The translations under genes and the position numbers were made by a program. Under the pieces are notes generated by a model. That model was not told where the DNA came from. It worked only from the letters and a program-made list of their open reading frames with translations, and did no database searches. Positions 24,712-31,783 of a stretch of DNA of 49,422 nucleotides are shown one piece after another; position 1 is the first letter of the stretch; the number at the start of each line of letters is the position of its first letter. The stretch covers positions 1 through 49,422 of the forward strand of contig CBFGTV010000022.1 of assembly GCA_965652145.1 (NCBI GenBank), in the 5' to 3' direction. The stretch is from CBFGTV01 sp965652145. GTDB lineage: Bacteria > Bacillota > Clostridia > Peptostreptococcales > Natronincolaceae.

Positions 24712-25003
24712 AATAATAAAATCACCTTCAAAGGGGACAATGGAGATTCTAAAACGGCGTATGGGAGCAAATTCCTCAGCTAACTTAATCAGTGCTGATG
24801 CGGTGGGCCTGATTCAGGGAAGAATGATCGAAATGATTTTTGCAGCAGATATAGCAGAAAAAGCCGTTGGTGTTACTGTTGAGGATATCCGGGGAAGCTG
24901 TCCTCAAAATATGATCTTAATTGCAATCTTCGGCGATACAGCCTCTGTGGAATCGGCCATGAATGAAATTAAAACCAGGATAAAAGAAGGAAGCTCATTA
25001 TGA
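24701..25003 (+). CDS. Divergent, probably circularly permuted BMC-domain protein
   Basis: A 100-residue protein. The segment ADAVGLIQGRMIEMIFAADIAEKAVGV, then MILIAIFGDTASVESAMNEI, matches a BMC core. The preceding MEFRIIKSPSKGTMEILKRR can be aligned with the permuted N-terminal strand of EutS, so I read it as a second permuted BMC-H, quite different from 22393. The pore region (EDIRGSCPQN) contains a Cys. The ATG at 24701 is within the end of eutJ (11-base overlap) and near GGAGG; an ATG at 24680 is further inside eutJ and less likely. It is coupled to the next gene by ATGA. Confidence 0.8.
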   Translation: MEFRIIKSPSKGTMEILKRRMGANSSANLISADAVGLIQGRMIEMIFAADIAEKAVGVTVEDIRGSCPQNMILIAIFGDTASVESAMNEIKTRIKEGSSL

Positions 25004-25263
25004 TAGCAGCACGATTAATTGGAAATGTATGGGCAACCAGAAAGGCTGAATCACTCAACGGCTTTAAGCTGATGCTGGCAGAGGAAATCGGGGGGATCAA
25101 TGAAGGCAGAAGGCTGATCGTAGTGGATATTATCAGTGCCGGCATAGGGGATCGAGTTATGATCTGTACCGGTTCCTCGGCCCGCAGAATGCTGGGTAAT
25201 GATGATATTCCAGTGGATGCAGTTGTTGTAGGAATCATTGATGAAGATTGTCATTTTAATTAA
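25000..25263 (+). CDS. eutN: BMC-P pentameric vertex protein (EutN/CcmL)
   Basis: An 87-residue protein with the EutN/CcmL beta-barrel pattern: MIAARLIGNVWATRKAESLNG, then VVDIISAGIGDRVMICTGSSAR and VDAVVVGIIDE. Pentamers cap the twelve vertices of the shell and seal it. It is the only BMC-P in the window, overlaps the previous gene by ATGA and precedes the electron-transfer protein by 17 bases. Confidence 0.95.
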   Translation: MIAARLIGNVWATRKAESLNGFKLMLAEEIGGINEGRRLIVVDIISAGIGDRVMICTGSSARRMLGNDDIPVDAVVVGIIDEDCHFN

Positions 25264-25280
25264 ATACAGGAGGTAATACC

Positions 25281-26609
25281 ATGGGTCTTTTAGATCAAGT
25301 GAGGGATGCAGGGGTGATTGGTGCCGGTGGGGCAGGCTTTCCGACCCATACCAAACTGGCATCAAAGGCAGAATATATACTTCTAAATGGGGCTGAATGT
25401 GAACCTCTTTTGAGAGTAGATCAACAATTAATGGAGCTGTACCCTGATGAAATTGTCCAGGGCTTTGCTGCAGCCCAGGGGTTGGTAGAGGCAAAAAAGG
25501 GAATCATCGGCATCAAAGGAAAGCACAAAAAGGTCATTTCCATCCTGAGAGATACCATTAATAAGCTGAAGCTGGAGGAGCTGATAGAAGTAAAGGAGCT
25601 GCCCGATATCTACCCGGCAGGAGACGAACAGGTATTGGTCTATGAGCTTACAGGAAGAATTGTTCCCGAAGCCGGTATCCCCATTCAGGTGGGATGTACT
25701 GTGATAAACAGCGAAACGGCATTAAACATTTACAATGCAGCCAAGGGCAAGGCAGTTACAGAGAAGTTCATTACCATATCAGGTGATGTACCCAGGCCTT
25801 TGACAGTGAAGGTACCGGTGGGAGCTAAAATAATAGATGTGCTAAGACTTAGCGGAATAAGCAACTTTGAAGATTATACAGTGATTGATGGTGGGCCTAT
25901 GATGGGGCCGGTCATGGAAAAGCTCGATGGGTATATCACAAAGAAGAACAAAGGATTTATCATTTTGAAAAAGCATCATCCCTTAATCCAGAAAAAATCC
26001 ATTGAGACGAGCCAGGCGAAAAGGGTAAACCGAGCTTCCTGTGAACAATGCAGAATGTGTACGGATTTATGTCCCCGTTATCTAATTGGTCACAATACCC
26101 AGCCCCATAAAATGATGAGGGCGATGGCATATGAATTTCAGCCTGGAAAGCCCCAGGAAAACGCCCAGCTATGCTGCCAGTGCAACCTGTGTGAGTTGTT
26201 TTCGTGTCCTGTAGGGCTGTATCCCAGGGCTGCCAATGTATATTTCAAAGAAAGGCTTGCTGAAAAAAATATACGATATCAGCCGGAAAAAAGTACATTT
26301 GAAGTAAGAAAAACCCGTAAGTACAGGCAGGTACCCAGTAAAAGACTGATTGCCCGTTTGGGATTAAGGGAATTTGATAATCCGGCGCCCTTAGCAGATA
26401 TTGTGTTGGAGCCTGAAACAGTTCATATTGGAAAACAACAGCATATTGGTGCCCCGGCCAACTGTCAGGTGGCCCTTGGCGACCATGTTCAGGCAGGGGA
26501 TCTGATCGGAAGGGCTCCAGAGGGAAGCCTGGGGGCCTCCATTCATGCCAGTATTTCAGGGACCGTTATCGAGATTGGAAAAGAATTTATCGTCATAAGG
26601 AGGGATTAA
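25281..26609 (+). CDS. RnfC/PduS-like flavin and iron-sulfur electron-transfer protein
   Basis: A 442-residue protein with the RnfC/NuoF-like flavin and nucleotide region (VIGAGGAGFPTHTKLASKAEYILLNGAECEP), a SLBB-like middle (VKVPVGAKIIDVLRLSG) and two [4Fe-4S] motifs (C254, C257, C260, C264; and C298-C310 in CCQCNLCELFSCP). The C-terminal part has a barrel-sandwich-like segment (GDHVQAGDLIGRAPEG ... SISGTVIEIG). PduS reduces cobalamin in propanediol compartments, but here no B12 enzyme exists, so the likely job is NADH oxidation or electron delivery, for example to CutD or across the shell through the next gene product. Confidence 0.9.
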   Translation: MGLLDQVRDAGVIGAGGAGFPTHTKLASKAEYILLNGAECEPLLRVDQQLMELYPDEIVQGFAAAQGLVEAKKGIIGIKGKHKKVISILRDTINKLKLEELIEVKELPDIYPAGDEQVLVYELTGRIVPEAGIPIQVGCTVINSETALNIYNAAKGKAVTEKFITISGDVPRPLTVKVPVGAKIIDVLRLSGISNFEDYTVIDGGPMMGPVMEKLDGYITKKNKGFIILKKHHPLIQKKSIETSQAKRVNRASCEQCRMCTDLCPRYLIGHNTQPHKMMRAMAYEFQPGKPQENAQLCCQCNLCELFSCPVGLYPRAANVYFKERLAEKNIRYQPEKSTFEVRKTRKYRQVPSKRLIARLGLREFDNPAPLADIVLEPETVHIGKQQHIGAPANCQVALGDHVQAGDLIGRAPEGSLGASIHASISGTVIEIGKEFIVIRRD

Positions 26610-26610
26610 T

Positions 26611-27159
26611 ATGGCTAATGCAATTGGAATGGTGGAGTTTACCAGTATTGCCCGGGGCATCTATGCAACGGATCAAATGCTTAAAACCTCAGAGGTTGAA
26701 ATTGTCACCGCCAGCTCTACCTGCCCAGGCAAGTACATTGCCATCGTAAATGGTGATGTTGCGGCCGTAAAGGAGTCCATCAGTGTAGGCGAGAAACTGG
26801 CGGAGGAGTTTTGGATTGATTCAATTATCATTCCCAATGTAAGCCCATTGGTTTTCCCAGCCATTACTGGGGCTACCATGCCGGAAAGGATACAGGCACT
26901 GGGTATAGTGGAATCCTTCTCTCTGGCCAATATGGTGATGGCGGCTGATGCAGTTTTAAAGGCTGCCAGCTTAGAGCCCATAGAGCTTAGGCTGGGTACC
27001 GGATTGGGAGGAAAATCATTCTTTACCTTCACCGGAGATGTGGCTGCAGTAGAGGCTGGTACAGAAGCAGCCATGGCCCTTATGGAAGAAAAGGGCTTCC
27101 TGGTGAATAGTGAGATCATCCCCTCTCCCTCTGACCGACTATTACAATCCCTACTGTAG
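26611..27159 (+). CDS. BMC-T tandem-domain shell protein, PduT-like with Fe-S cysteine
   Basis: A 182-residue protein made of two BMC domains (residues about 1-90 and 91-182: GMVEFTSIARGIYATDQML, and LGIVESFSLANMVMAADAVLKAA). C38 in the SSTCPGKYIAIVNGDV loop matches the PduT Cys38 that holds a [4Fe-4S] cluster at the pseudohexamer pore. Trimers would form an electron-conducting tile. It starts one base after the RnfC-like gene ends, which fits a functional pair. The start has AGGAGG upstream. Confidence 0.93.
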   Translation: MANAIGMVEFTSIARGIYATDQMLKTSEVEIVTASSTCPGKYIAIVNGDVAAVKESISVGEKLAEEFWIDSIIIPNVSPLVFPAITGATMPERIQALGIVESFSLANMVMAADAVLKAASLEPIELRLGTGLGGKSFFTFTGDVAAVEAGTEAAMALMEEKGFLVNSEIIPSPSDRLLQSLL

Positions 27160-27201
27160 TCAACAAGAGAAGAGGTAATTTATAAGGAAGGATGTGAGGA
27201 A

Positions 27202-27864
27202 ATGAAGCGGTTGATTGTTGCAAAGGACGTGGAGGCAATAATGAAACAGGGTGAGACGGAAATTTATGTTGACGGCAATGTGATTATCACCCCTTCCGCC
27301 AGGGATCTGGCAAAGGCCAATGGAATAGCCTTCACCACAACACCACCCATAGATCCATTAAAAGCAGTTAAGAAGACAAGCTCCCCTATAGATGGAATTG
27401 ATAATGAAATGCTGATTACTCTATTTAAAGCCATGATGGATCAGGGGCTTTTACAGGAGATGCTCAATTGCCTGAACATACCAAGTACACCCTATGTTTC
27501 GGAACGTGACCCTGGGGGCTTTAAGCTGGTCAGGGGCAATACGGTTAAAATGGATGAATTTGATACAGGGAATCCAGGGGCAAAGGTTCATTGTCAGGAA
27601 TTAATCAACAAAGAGGAAGCTAAAATGAGTGCAGGATTTCTAACAATAGAAAACTCCCGCTTTGACTGGAAATTGGCCTACGAAGAAATTGATTACGTGA
27701 TAGAAGGAACCCTAACGGTGGAGATTAATGGGAAGACCTATACTGCTCATTCTGGAGACGTACTGTTTGTACCGGCGGGTGCCAGGGTAGTATGGGGTTC
27801 ACCTGATAAGGCTCGGATATTTTATACAACCTATCCTGCAAACTGGGCGGATCCTTTATTGTAA
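27202..27864 (+). CDS. eutQ: EutQ-like cupin protein (possible acetate kinase)
   Basis: A 220-residue protein. The C-terminal cupin (about residues 130-215: FDWKLAYEEIDYVIEGTLTVEING, HSGDVLFVPAGARVVWGSP) is the EutQ domain. The N-terminal 45 residues (MKRLIVAKDVEAIMKQGETE ... ITPSARDLAKANGI) recall the EutT/EutQ leader segment, probably for targeting. Salmonella EutQ has reported acetate kinase activity, which would complete acetyl-CoA to acetate plus ATP after PduL. GGAAGGATGTGAGG precedes the start. Confidence 0.88.
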   Translation: MKRLIVAKDVEAIMKQGETEIYVDGNVIITPSARDLAKANGIAFTTTPPIDPLKAVKKTSSPIDGIDNEMLITLFKAMMDQGLLQEMLNCLNIPSTPYVSERDPGGFKLVRGNTVKMDEFDTGNPGAKVHCQELINKEEAKMSAGFLTIENSRFDWKLAYEEIDYVIEGTLTVEINGKTYTAHSGDVLFVPAGARVVWGSPDKARIFYTTYPANWADPLL

Positions 27865-27883
27865 ACTGAGGGAGGGTTAAGCT

Positions 27884-28510
27884 ATGAAGGCACTTGGTTT
27901 AATAGAAACAAAGGGGCTGCTGGCTGCCATTGAAGGGGCAGATGCGATGCTTAAATCAGCCAATGTCAGCCTTTTTGAAAAAACCTGCGTTGGCGGCGGC
28001 CTGGTTTCAATAGCAATAATTGGAGACGTAGGGGCTGTCAAGGCAGCGGTTGAGGCTGGTGTTGCAGCCATCAATCACCTTGATGCTTCCCTGCTTGTTT
28101 CAGAGCATGTCATACCGAGGCCCCATGAAGAATTAGACAGGATAATGGGAATGAAGCATATAACAGACAATACGGATGATCATGAAGAAACCCAGAAGGA
28201 TGACAATCAGGGGGACTGTCAAGATATCAATGGGCCCGATTTGATGGATGTAAGGATTGATGAAAGCCCCAAGGATCAAGATCAAGCCGATTCTTTCCAA
28301 ATGGATAGAGAGAATTTACAAAAGGCTGATCTGGATAGGCTGTTAAAGGAGCAGGGAATCGACGGAGTGATTGAATTGTTAAGGAAGCTGAAGGCGGTCA
28401 AGCTGAAGGCTCTGGCTCATCAATACGATGATTTAGAAATGACGGATGAAGAAATTAATAGAGCCAGTAAAAAGCTGTTGATCGATAAAATAAAAGCACA
28501 TTATCAATAG
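27884..28510 (+). CDS. BMC-H shell protein with long acidic linker and C-terminal SAP/Rho-N-like tail
   Basis: A 208-residue protein. Residues 1-88 are a standard BMC-H with a GGGL pore loop (CVGGGLVSI) and the RPHEEL end. Residues 92-140 are a very acidic, Asp/Gln-rich, probably disordered linker. Residues 145-170 form an amphipathic helix (LDRLLKEQGIDGVIELLRKL), and 171-207 (VKLKALAHQYDDLEMTD ... KKLLIDKIKAHY) look like a SAP or Rho-N helix-extended-loop-helix. EutK also carries a C-terminal helical domain, of a different type. The tail could recruit cargo, bind nucleic acid or tether the compartment. It is 38 bases before the second aldehyde dehydrogenase. Confidence 0.88.
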   Translation: MKALGLIETKGLLAAIEGADAMLKSANVSLFEKTCVGGGLVSIAIIGDVGAVKAAVEAGVAAINHLDASLLVSEHVIPRPHEELDRIMGMKHITDNTDDHEETQKDDNQGDCQDINGPDLMDVRIDESPKDQDQADSFQMDRENLQKADLDRLLKEQGIDGVIELLRKLKAVKLKALAHQYDDLEMTDEEINRASKKLLIDKIKAHYQ

Positions 28511-28547
28511 GCTATTTACTGAAGGTTGTAAAAGGAGGGACAACACA

Positions 28548-30089
28548 ATGGAGAATTTTGATAGAGATCTGCGCTCCATTCAGGAGGCAAGGGACCTGGC
28601 ACGCCTGGGAAAAATAGCAACTGAAAAAATTGCCGATTATAGTGAAGAACAAATTGATAAAATTTTACAGAACATGGTAAAAGTTGCTGAAGAAAATGCA
28701 GTCTGTTTAGCCCAAATGGCGGTGGAAGAAACAGGATTTGGGAAAGTGGAGGACAAAACCTATAAAAATCAGTTAGCCTCCACCATTTTATACGATGCCA
28801 TTAAGGACATGAAGACCATTGGTGTCATCAAAGAAGATGTGGAAAACAAGGTGATTGAAATTGCAGAGCCGGTTGGTTTAGTAATGGGAATCATACCATC
28901 CACTAACCCCACATCAACGACTATTTTTAAGGCTATGATTGCAATCAAATCCCGAAATGCCATCGTATTTTCACCCCATCCCTCTGCTGTAAAATGTATT
29001 AATAAAGCGGCCCAATTAATGAGTAAGGCTGCTATTGAAGCAGGGGCCCCTGAAAATATTATTTCATGCATTTCCATGCCATCCATTGGTGCCACCAATG
29101 AATTGATGAAGAGCAAGGAGGTAGCCATCATCATAGCAACCGGTGGGCCAGGTATGGTAAAGGCCGCCTACAGCGCCGGCAAGCCGGCCCTTGGGGTAGG
29201 AGCCGGTAATTCCCCTGCCTATATTGAAAGAAGTGCCAATATTCAACAGGCCGTTAGCAATATAATGGCAAGTAAGACCTTTGATTACGGTACAATCTGT
29301 GCGTCAGAGCAGTCAATTATCTGTGAGGCCGTCAACCGTGATCAGGTTGTGGCGGAATTTAAAAAACAAGGTGGCTATTTTATGACAGCAGAGGAAACGA
29401 AGCAGGTTTGTGCCTTGTTATTCAAGAATGGCCATAACATGAATGCCCAGTTCGTTGGCAGGTCACCCCAGGTGATTGCAAAGGCTGCGGGGTTCTCTAT
29501 TCCAGAGGGCACCAGGGTGTTGATCGGTGAACAGAAGGGGGTAGGGGAAGGCTATCCACTATCCTTTGAAAAGCTCACCACTGTCCTTGGCTTCTATACA
29601 GTTAACAATTGGGAAGAAGCATGTGAATTGAGTATTCAGCTGCTTCAGAATGGAATCGGGCATACCATGAGTATTCATACGGAAAACAGAGACATTGTCA
29701 TGAAATTTGCTAGAAAGCCCGCTGCCCGGATTCTGGTCAATACCGGGGGAAGTCAGGGGGGAACCGGTGCCAGTACAGGGCTGATCCCATCCTTTACCCT
29801 TGGCTGTGGTACCTGGGGAGGCAGCTCAGTATCTGAAAATGTTACGCCAATGCACCTGGTTAACCTGAAGAAGGTTGCCTATGGTTTGAAGGACTGTGCA
29901 ACATTAGCATCTTCCAATCACCGCCTTGGGGCTCAAAGTCAATGTAGAACCTTAAGCCCTGCAGAGTATGTAGCAGCATCAAAGGAACATACCGCTGTCA
30001 ATGATACCGTGGGCAGTACCGCCACCACCAATGAAGAGCTGATGAAGCTGGTTAATCAAATTGTAAAGGCCATGAAGGGGGAAGCCTAA
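28548..30089 (+). CDS. CoA-acylating acetaldehyde dehydrogenase, catalytic copy (EutE-like)
   Basis: A 513-residue enzyme with catalytic C251 in DYGTICASEQ, the coenzyme-binding IIPSTNPTSTTIFKAMIAIKS region and the FTLGCGTWGGSS motif near the C-terminus. It converts acetaldehyde, CoA and NAD+ to acetyl-CoA and NADH within the compartment. The C-terminal 50 residues extend past the catalytic fold through a Ser/Thr/Ala-rich linker to an amphipathic helix TNEELMKLVNQIVKAMKGE, a classic encapsulation peptide; the Ser251 paralogue ends with a related TNE-starting helix. PduL starts at the very next base, so translation is coupled. Confidence 0.95.
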   Translation: MENFDRDLRSIQEARDLARLGKIATEKIADYSEEQIDKILQNMVKVAEENAVCLAQMAVEETGFGKVEDKTYKNQLASTILYDAIKDMKTIGVIKEDVENKVIEIAEPVGLVMGIIPSTNPTSTTIFKAMIAIKSRNAIVFSPHPSAVKCINKAAQLMSKAAIEAGAPENIISCISMPSIGATNELMKSKEVAIIIATGGPGMVKAAYSAGKPALGVGAGNSPAYIERSANIQQAVSNIMASKTFDYGTICASEQSIICEAVNRDQVVAEFKKQGGYFMTAEETKQVCALLFKNGHNMNAQFVGRSPQVIAKAAGFSIPEGTRVLIGEQKGVGEGYPLSFEKLTTVLGFYTVNNWEEACELSIQLLQNGIGHTMSIHTENRDIVMKFARKPAARILVNTGGSQGGTGASTGLIPSFTLGCGTWGGSSVSENVTPMHLVNLKKVAYGLKDCATLASSNHRLGAQSQCRTLSPAEYVAASKEHTAVNDTVGSTATTNEELMKLVNQIVKAMKGEA

Positions 30090-30740
30090 ATGGATAAATG
30101 TGAGGCCATACTGAAGCTTTTGCTGGAAACTGTCAAAGCTAACGAAGCCAATACAGCAGAAAATAATAGCTTGCTTGAAATTCCAGTGGGGGTTTCAAAC
30201 AGACATATTCATCTTTCTCAGCGGGATTTAAATATTCTGTTCGGAGAAAATTATCAGCTGGTGAAGCTGAAGGATTTGTCGCAGCCTGGTCAGTATGCCT
30301 GCAAGGAAACCGTAACGATTTGCGGGCCAAAGGGTGCTATTGAAAAGGTGAGGGTGCTGGGCCCCGTAAGGAGCAAGACCCAGGTTGAAGTTCTATCGGC
30401 AGATTGCTTTAGGCTGGGGGTGGTGCCCCATATCAGACTATCGGGTGATTTATGTAATACCCCTGGAATTACCATCATTGGGCCAAAGGGTTCCGTATAT
30501 GTTGAAGAAGGATTAATCGTGGCCCAAAGGCATATCCATATGACAACGAAAGATGCCAGAGATTTAGGGGTTTCTGATGGTCAGCTGGTTTCTATCAAGT
30601 TTGACGACATAAGGGGCGGTACCTATGACAATGTGATGATTAGAGCCAATGATGATTCTGCCCTGGAGTGTCATATCGATACAGAGGAAGCCAATGCCAT
30701 GAATCTTACCAATAGCTCGAAAGTAAAAATTATCAAATAA
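30090..30740 (+). CDS. pduL: Phosphate acyltransferase PduL (phosphotransacetylase)
   Basis: A 216-residue PduL with its two beta-barrel repeats, each bearing a metal-binding motif (NRHIHLS with H39 and H41; QRHIHMT in the second), plus CGPKG and IGPKGSVYVEEGL strands. It turns acetyl-CoA and phosphate into acetyl-phosphate, recycling CoA inside the shell. The first 18 residues (CEAILKLLLETVKAN) are an amphipathic helix of encapsulation type, absent from cytosolic homologues. It begins directly after the aldehyde dehydrogenase stop. Confidence 0.95.
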   Translation: MDKCEAILKLLLETVKANEANTAENNSLLEIPVGVSNRHIHLSQRDLNILFGENYQLVKLKDLSQPGQYACKETVTICGPKGAIEKVRVLGPVRSKTQVEVLSADCFRLGVVPHIRLSGDLCNTPGITIIGPKGSVYVEEGLIVAQRHIHMTTKDARDLGVSDGQLVSIKFDDIRGGTYDNVMIRANDDSALECHIDTEEANAMNLTNSSKVKIIK

Positions 30741-30748
30741 AATAAAGG

Positions 30749-30770
30749 GTTATAATTGAAAAATTATAAT
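30749..30770 (+). other. AT-rich hairpin before the last shell gene
   Basis: TTATAATT (30750-30757) and AATTATAA (30762-30769) flank a GAAA loop in the 72-base gap between pduL and the last BMC-H gene. It could mark mRNA processing or weak attenuation that sets the level of the final shell gene; no proper T tract follows. Confidence 0.4.
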
Positions 30771-30812
30771 AAAGCTTGCTTAAAAAAAATAAACAATTAG
30801 GAGGAATTTAAA

Positions 30813-31103
30813 ATGAAATATGATGCATTAGGAATGATTGAAACAAAGGGATTAGTTGGTTCCATCGAGGCAGCAGATGCCATGGTGAAGGCTGCAAATG
30901 TTTATTTAATTGGTAAGGAGTATGTTGGCGGCGGTCTTGTAACGGTCATGGTAAGAGGTGATGTAGGGGCCGTAAAGGCGGCCACCGATGCCGGTGCAGC
31001 AGCAGCACAACGTGTCGGGGAATTGGTTTCAGTCCATGTGATTCCTCGTCCCCACTCAGAAGTAGAAGTGATCCTTCCATCAGCCAAAGAAGCTGCAAAA
31101 TAA
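30813..31103 (+). CDS. Major BMC-H hexameric shell protein (EutM/PduA-like)
   Basis: A 96-residue canonical BMC-H: ALGMIETKGLVGSIEAADAMVKAANVYLIG, pore loop EYVGGGLVTV, MVRGDVGAVKAATDAGAAAAQRVGELVS and VHVIPRPHSEVEVILP. The standard GGG pore should allow small polar substrates such as choline through. It is the last gene of the operon with its own strong AGGAGG, which is typical of an abundant facet protein. Confidence 0.95.
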   Translation: MKYDALGMIETKGLVGSIEAADAMVKAANVYLIGKEYVGGGLVTVMVRGDVGAVKAATDAGAAAAQRVGELVSVHVIPRPHSEVEVILPSAKEAAK

Positions 31104-31114
31104 TTTATTTAAAT

Positions 31115-31158
31115 AAATCCCCTGGATATTTAATTCTAAAATCCAGGGGATTTGTTTT
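31115..31158. terminator. Strong hairpin ending the cut operon, shared with the convergent regulator gene
   Basis: A 13-bp perfect stem (31115-31127 with 31141-31153) is followed by TGTTTTTAT on the plus strand. The right arm lies inside the last codons of the convergent response regulator, whose stop codon falls in the loop. Confidence 0.85.
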
Positions 31159-31768
31159 TATAATAAAAAATTGCCAGCTGTGTTCTGTCCCTTAAATTTA
31201 GCTTTTCTAAAATGGTACTCAGGCTATTTCTAACGGTTCCTTCGCTTAAGTATAGCTGATTGGCTATTTCTCTATTATTGAGGCCCTCTGCCACCCTTTG
31301 AATGATGTCCAGCTCCTTATCAGATATACCAAAGGAAGAAAAATCTAACAGCCCCTTTGTGCTTAGTAAATGGGGGATTTTATTGATAATATTGTCGCCA
31401 TAAACATTTTGCCCGCTATATACGGCCCGCAAAGAGGGTACGATGCTTTCAAAGTTTTGCTTAATAATATAGCCCTTGGCCCCCAGCCTGAGGGCTTTAA
31501 TAATGTATTCATCATCTGAAAAGGTTGTTAGAAAGAGGATTTTGGCATGTTGATCCTCCTTCAAAATAGCCTCTGCTGCCTCCAGCCCGGTCATGGTATC
31601 CATCCGAATATCCATTAAGAGAACATCTGGGGTCAGGCTGGTGAAAAGGGAAATGGCTTCTCTGCCGTTATGGCCCGTACCCACAACAGAGATATCCGGT
31701 TCCACCTCTAAAATTGTTTTAAGGGAGGCACAAACCAATTTATCATCATCTACTACAGCCACCCGCAT
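31136..31768 (-). CDS. NarL/LuxR-type response regulator
   Basis: A 210-residue protein with a receiver domain (acidic DDD near the start, phospho-acceptor D53 in LLMDIRMD, LTTFSDDEYIIKALRLGAKGYIIK) and a LuxR-type helix-turn-helix (LNNREIANQLYLSEGTVRNSLSTILEKLNLRDRTQLA). It should be phosphorylated by the histidine kinase encoded 15 bases upstream and activate the divergent ABC exporter. GGGAGTAGGGA precedes the ATG. Its last codons form one arm of the terminator shared with the cut operon. Confidence 0.93.
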   Translation of the reverse strand: MRVAVVDDDKLVCASLKTILEVEPDISVVGTGHNGREAISLFTSLTPDVLLMDIRMDTMTGLEAAEAILKEDQHAKILFLTTFSDDEYIIKALRLGAKGYIIKQNFESIVPSLRAVYSGQNVYGDNIINKIPHLLSTKGLLDFSSFGISDKELDIIQRVAEGLNNREIANQLYLSEGTVRNSLSTILEKLNLRDRTQLAIFYYKNKSPGF

Positions 31769-31783
31769 ATTCCCTACTCCCTT

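Noticed and set aside
25051..25494. Minus-strand open frame of 147 codons across eutN and the RnfC-like gene
   Set aside because: It is antisense to two confident genes, is Pro/His-rich as expected of a frame shadow, and lacks a ribosome site.
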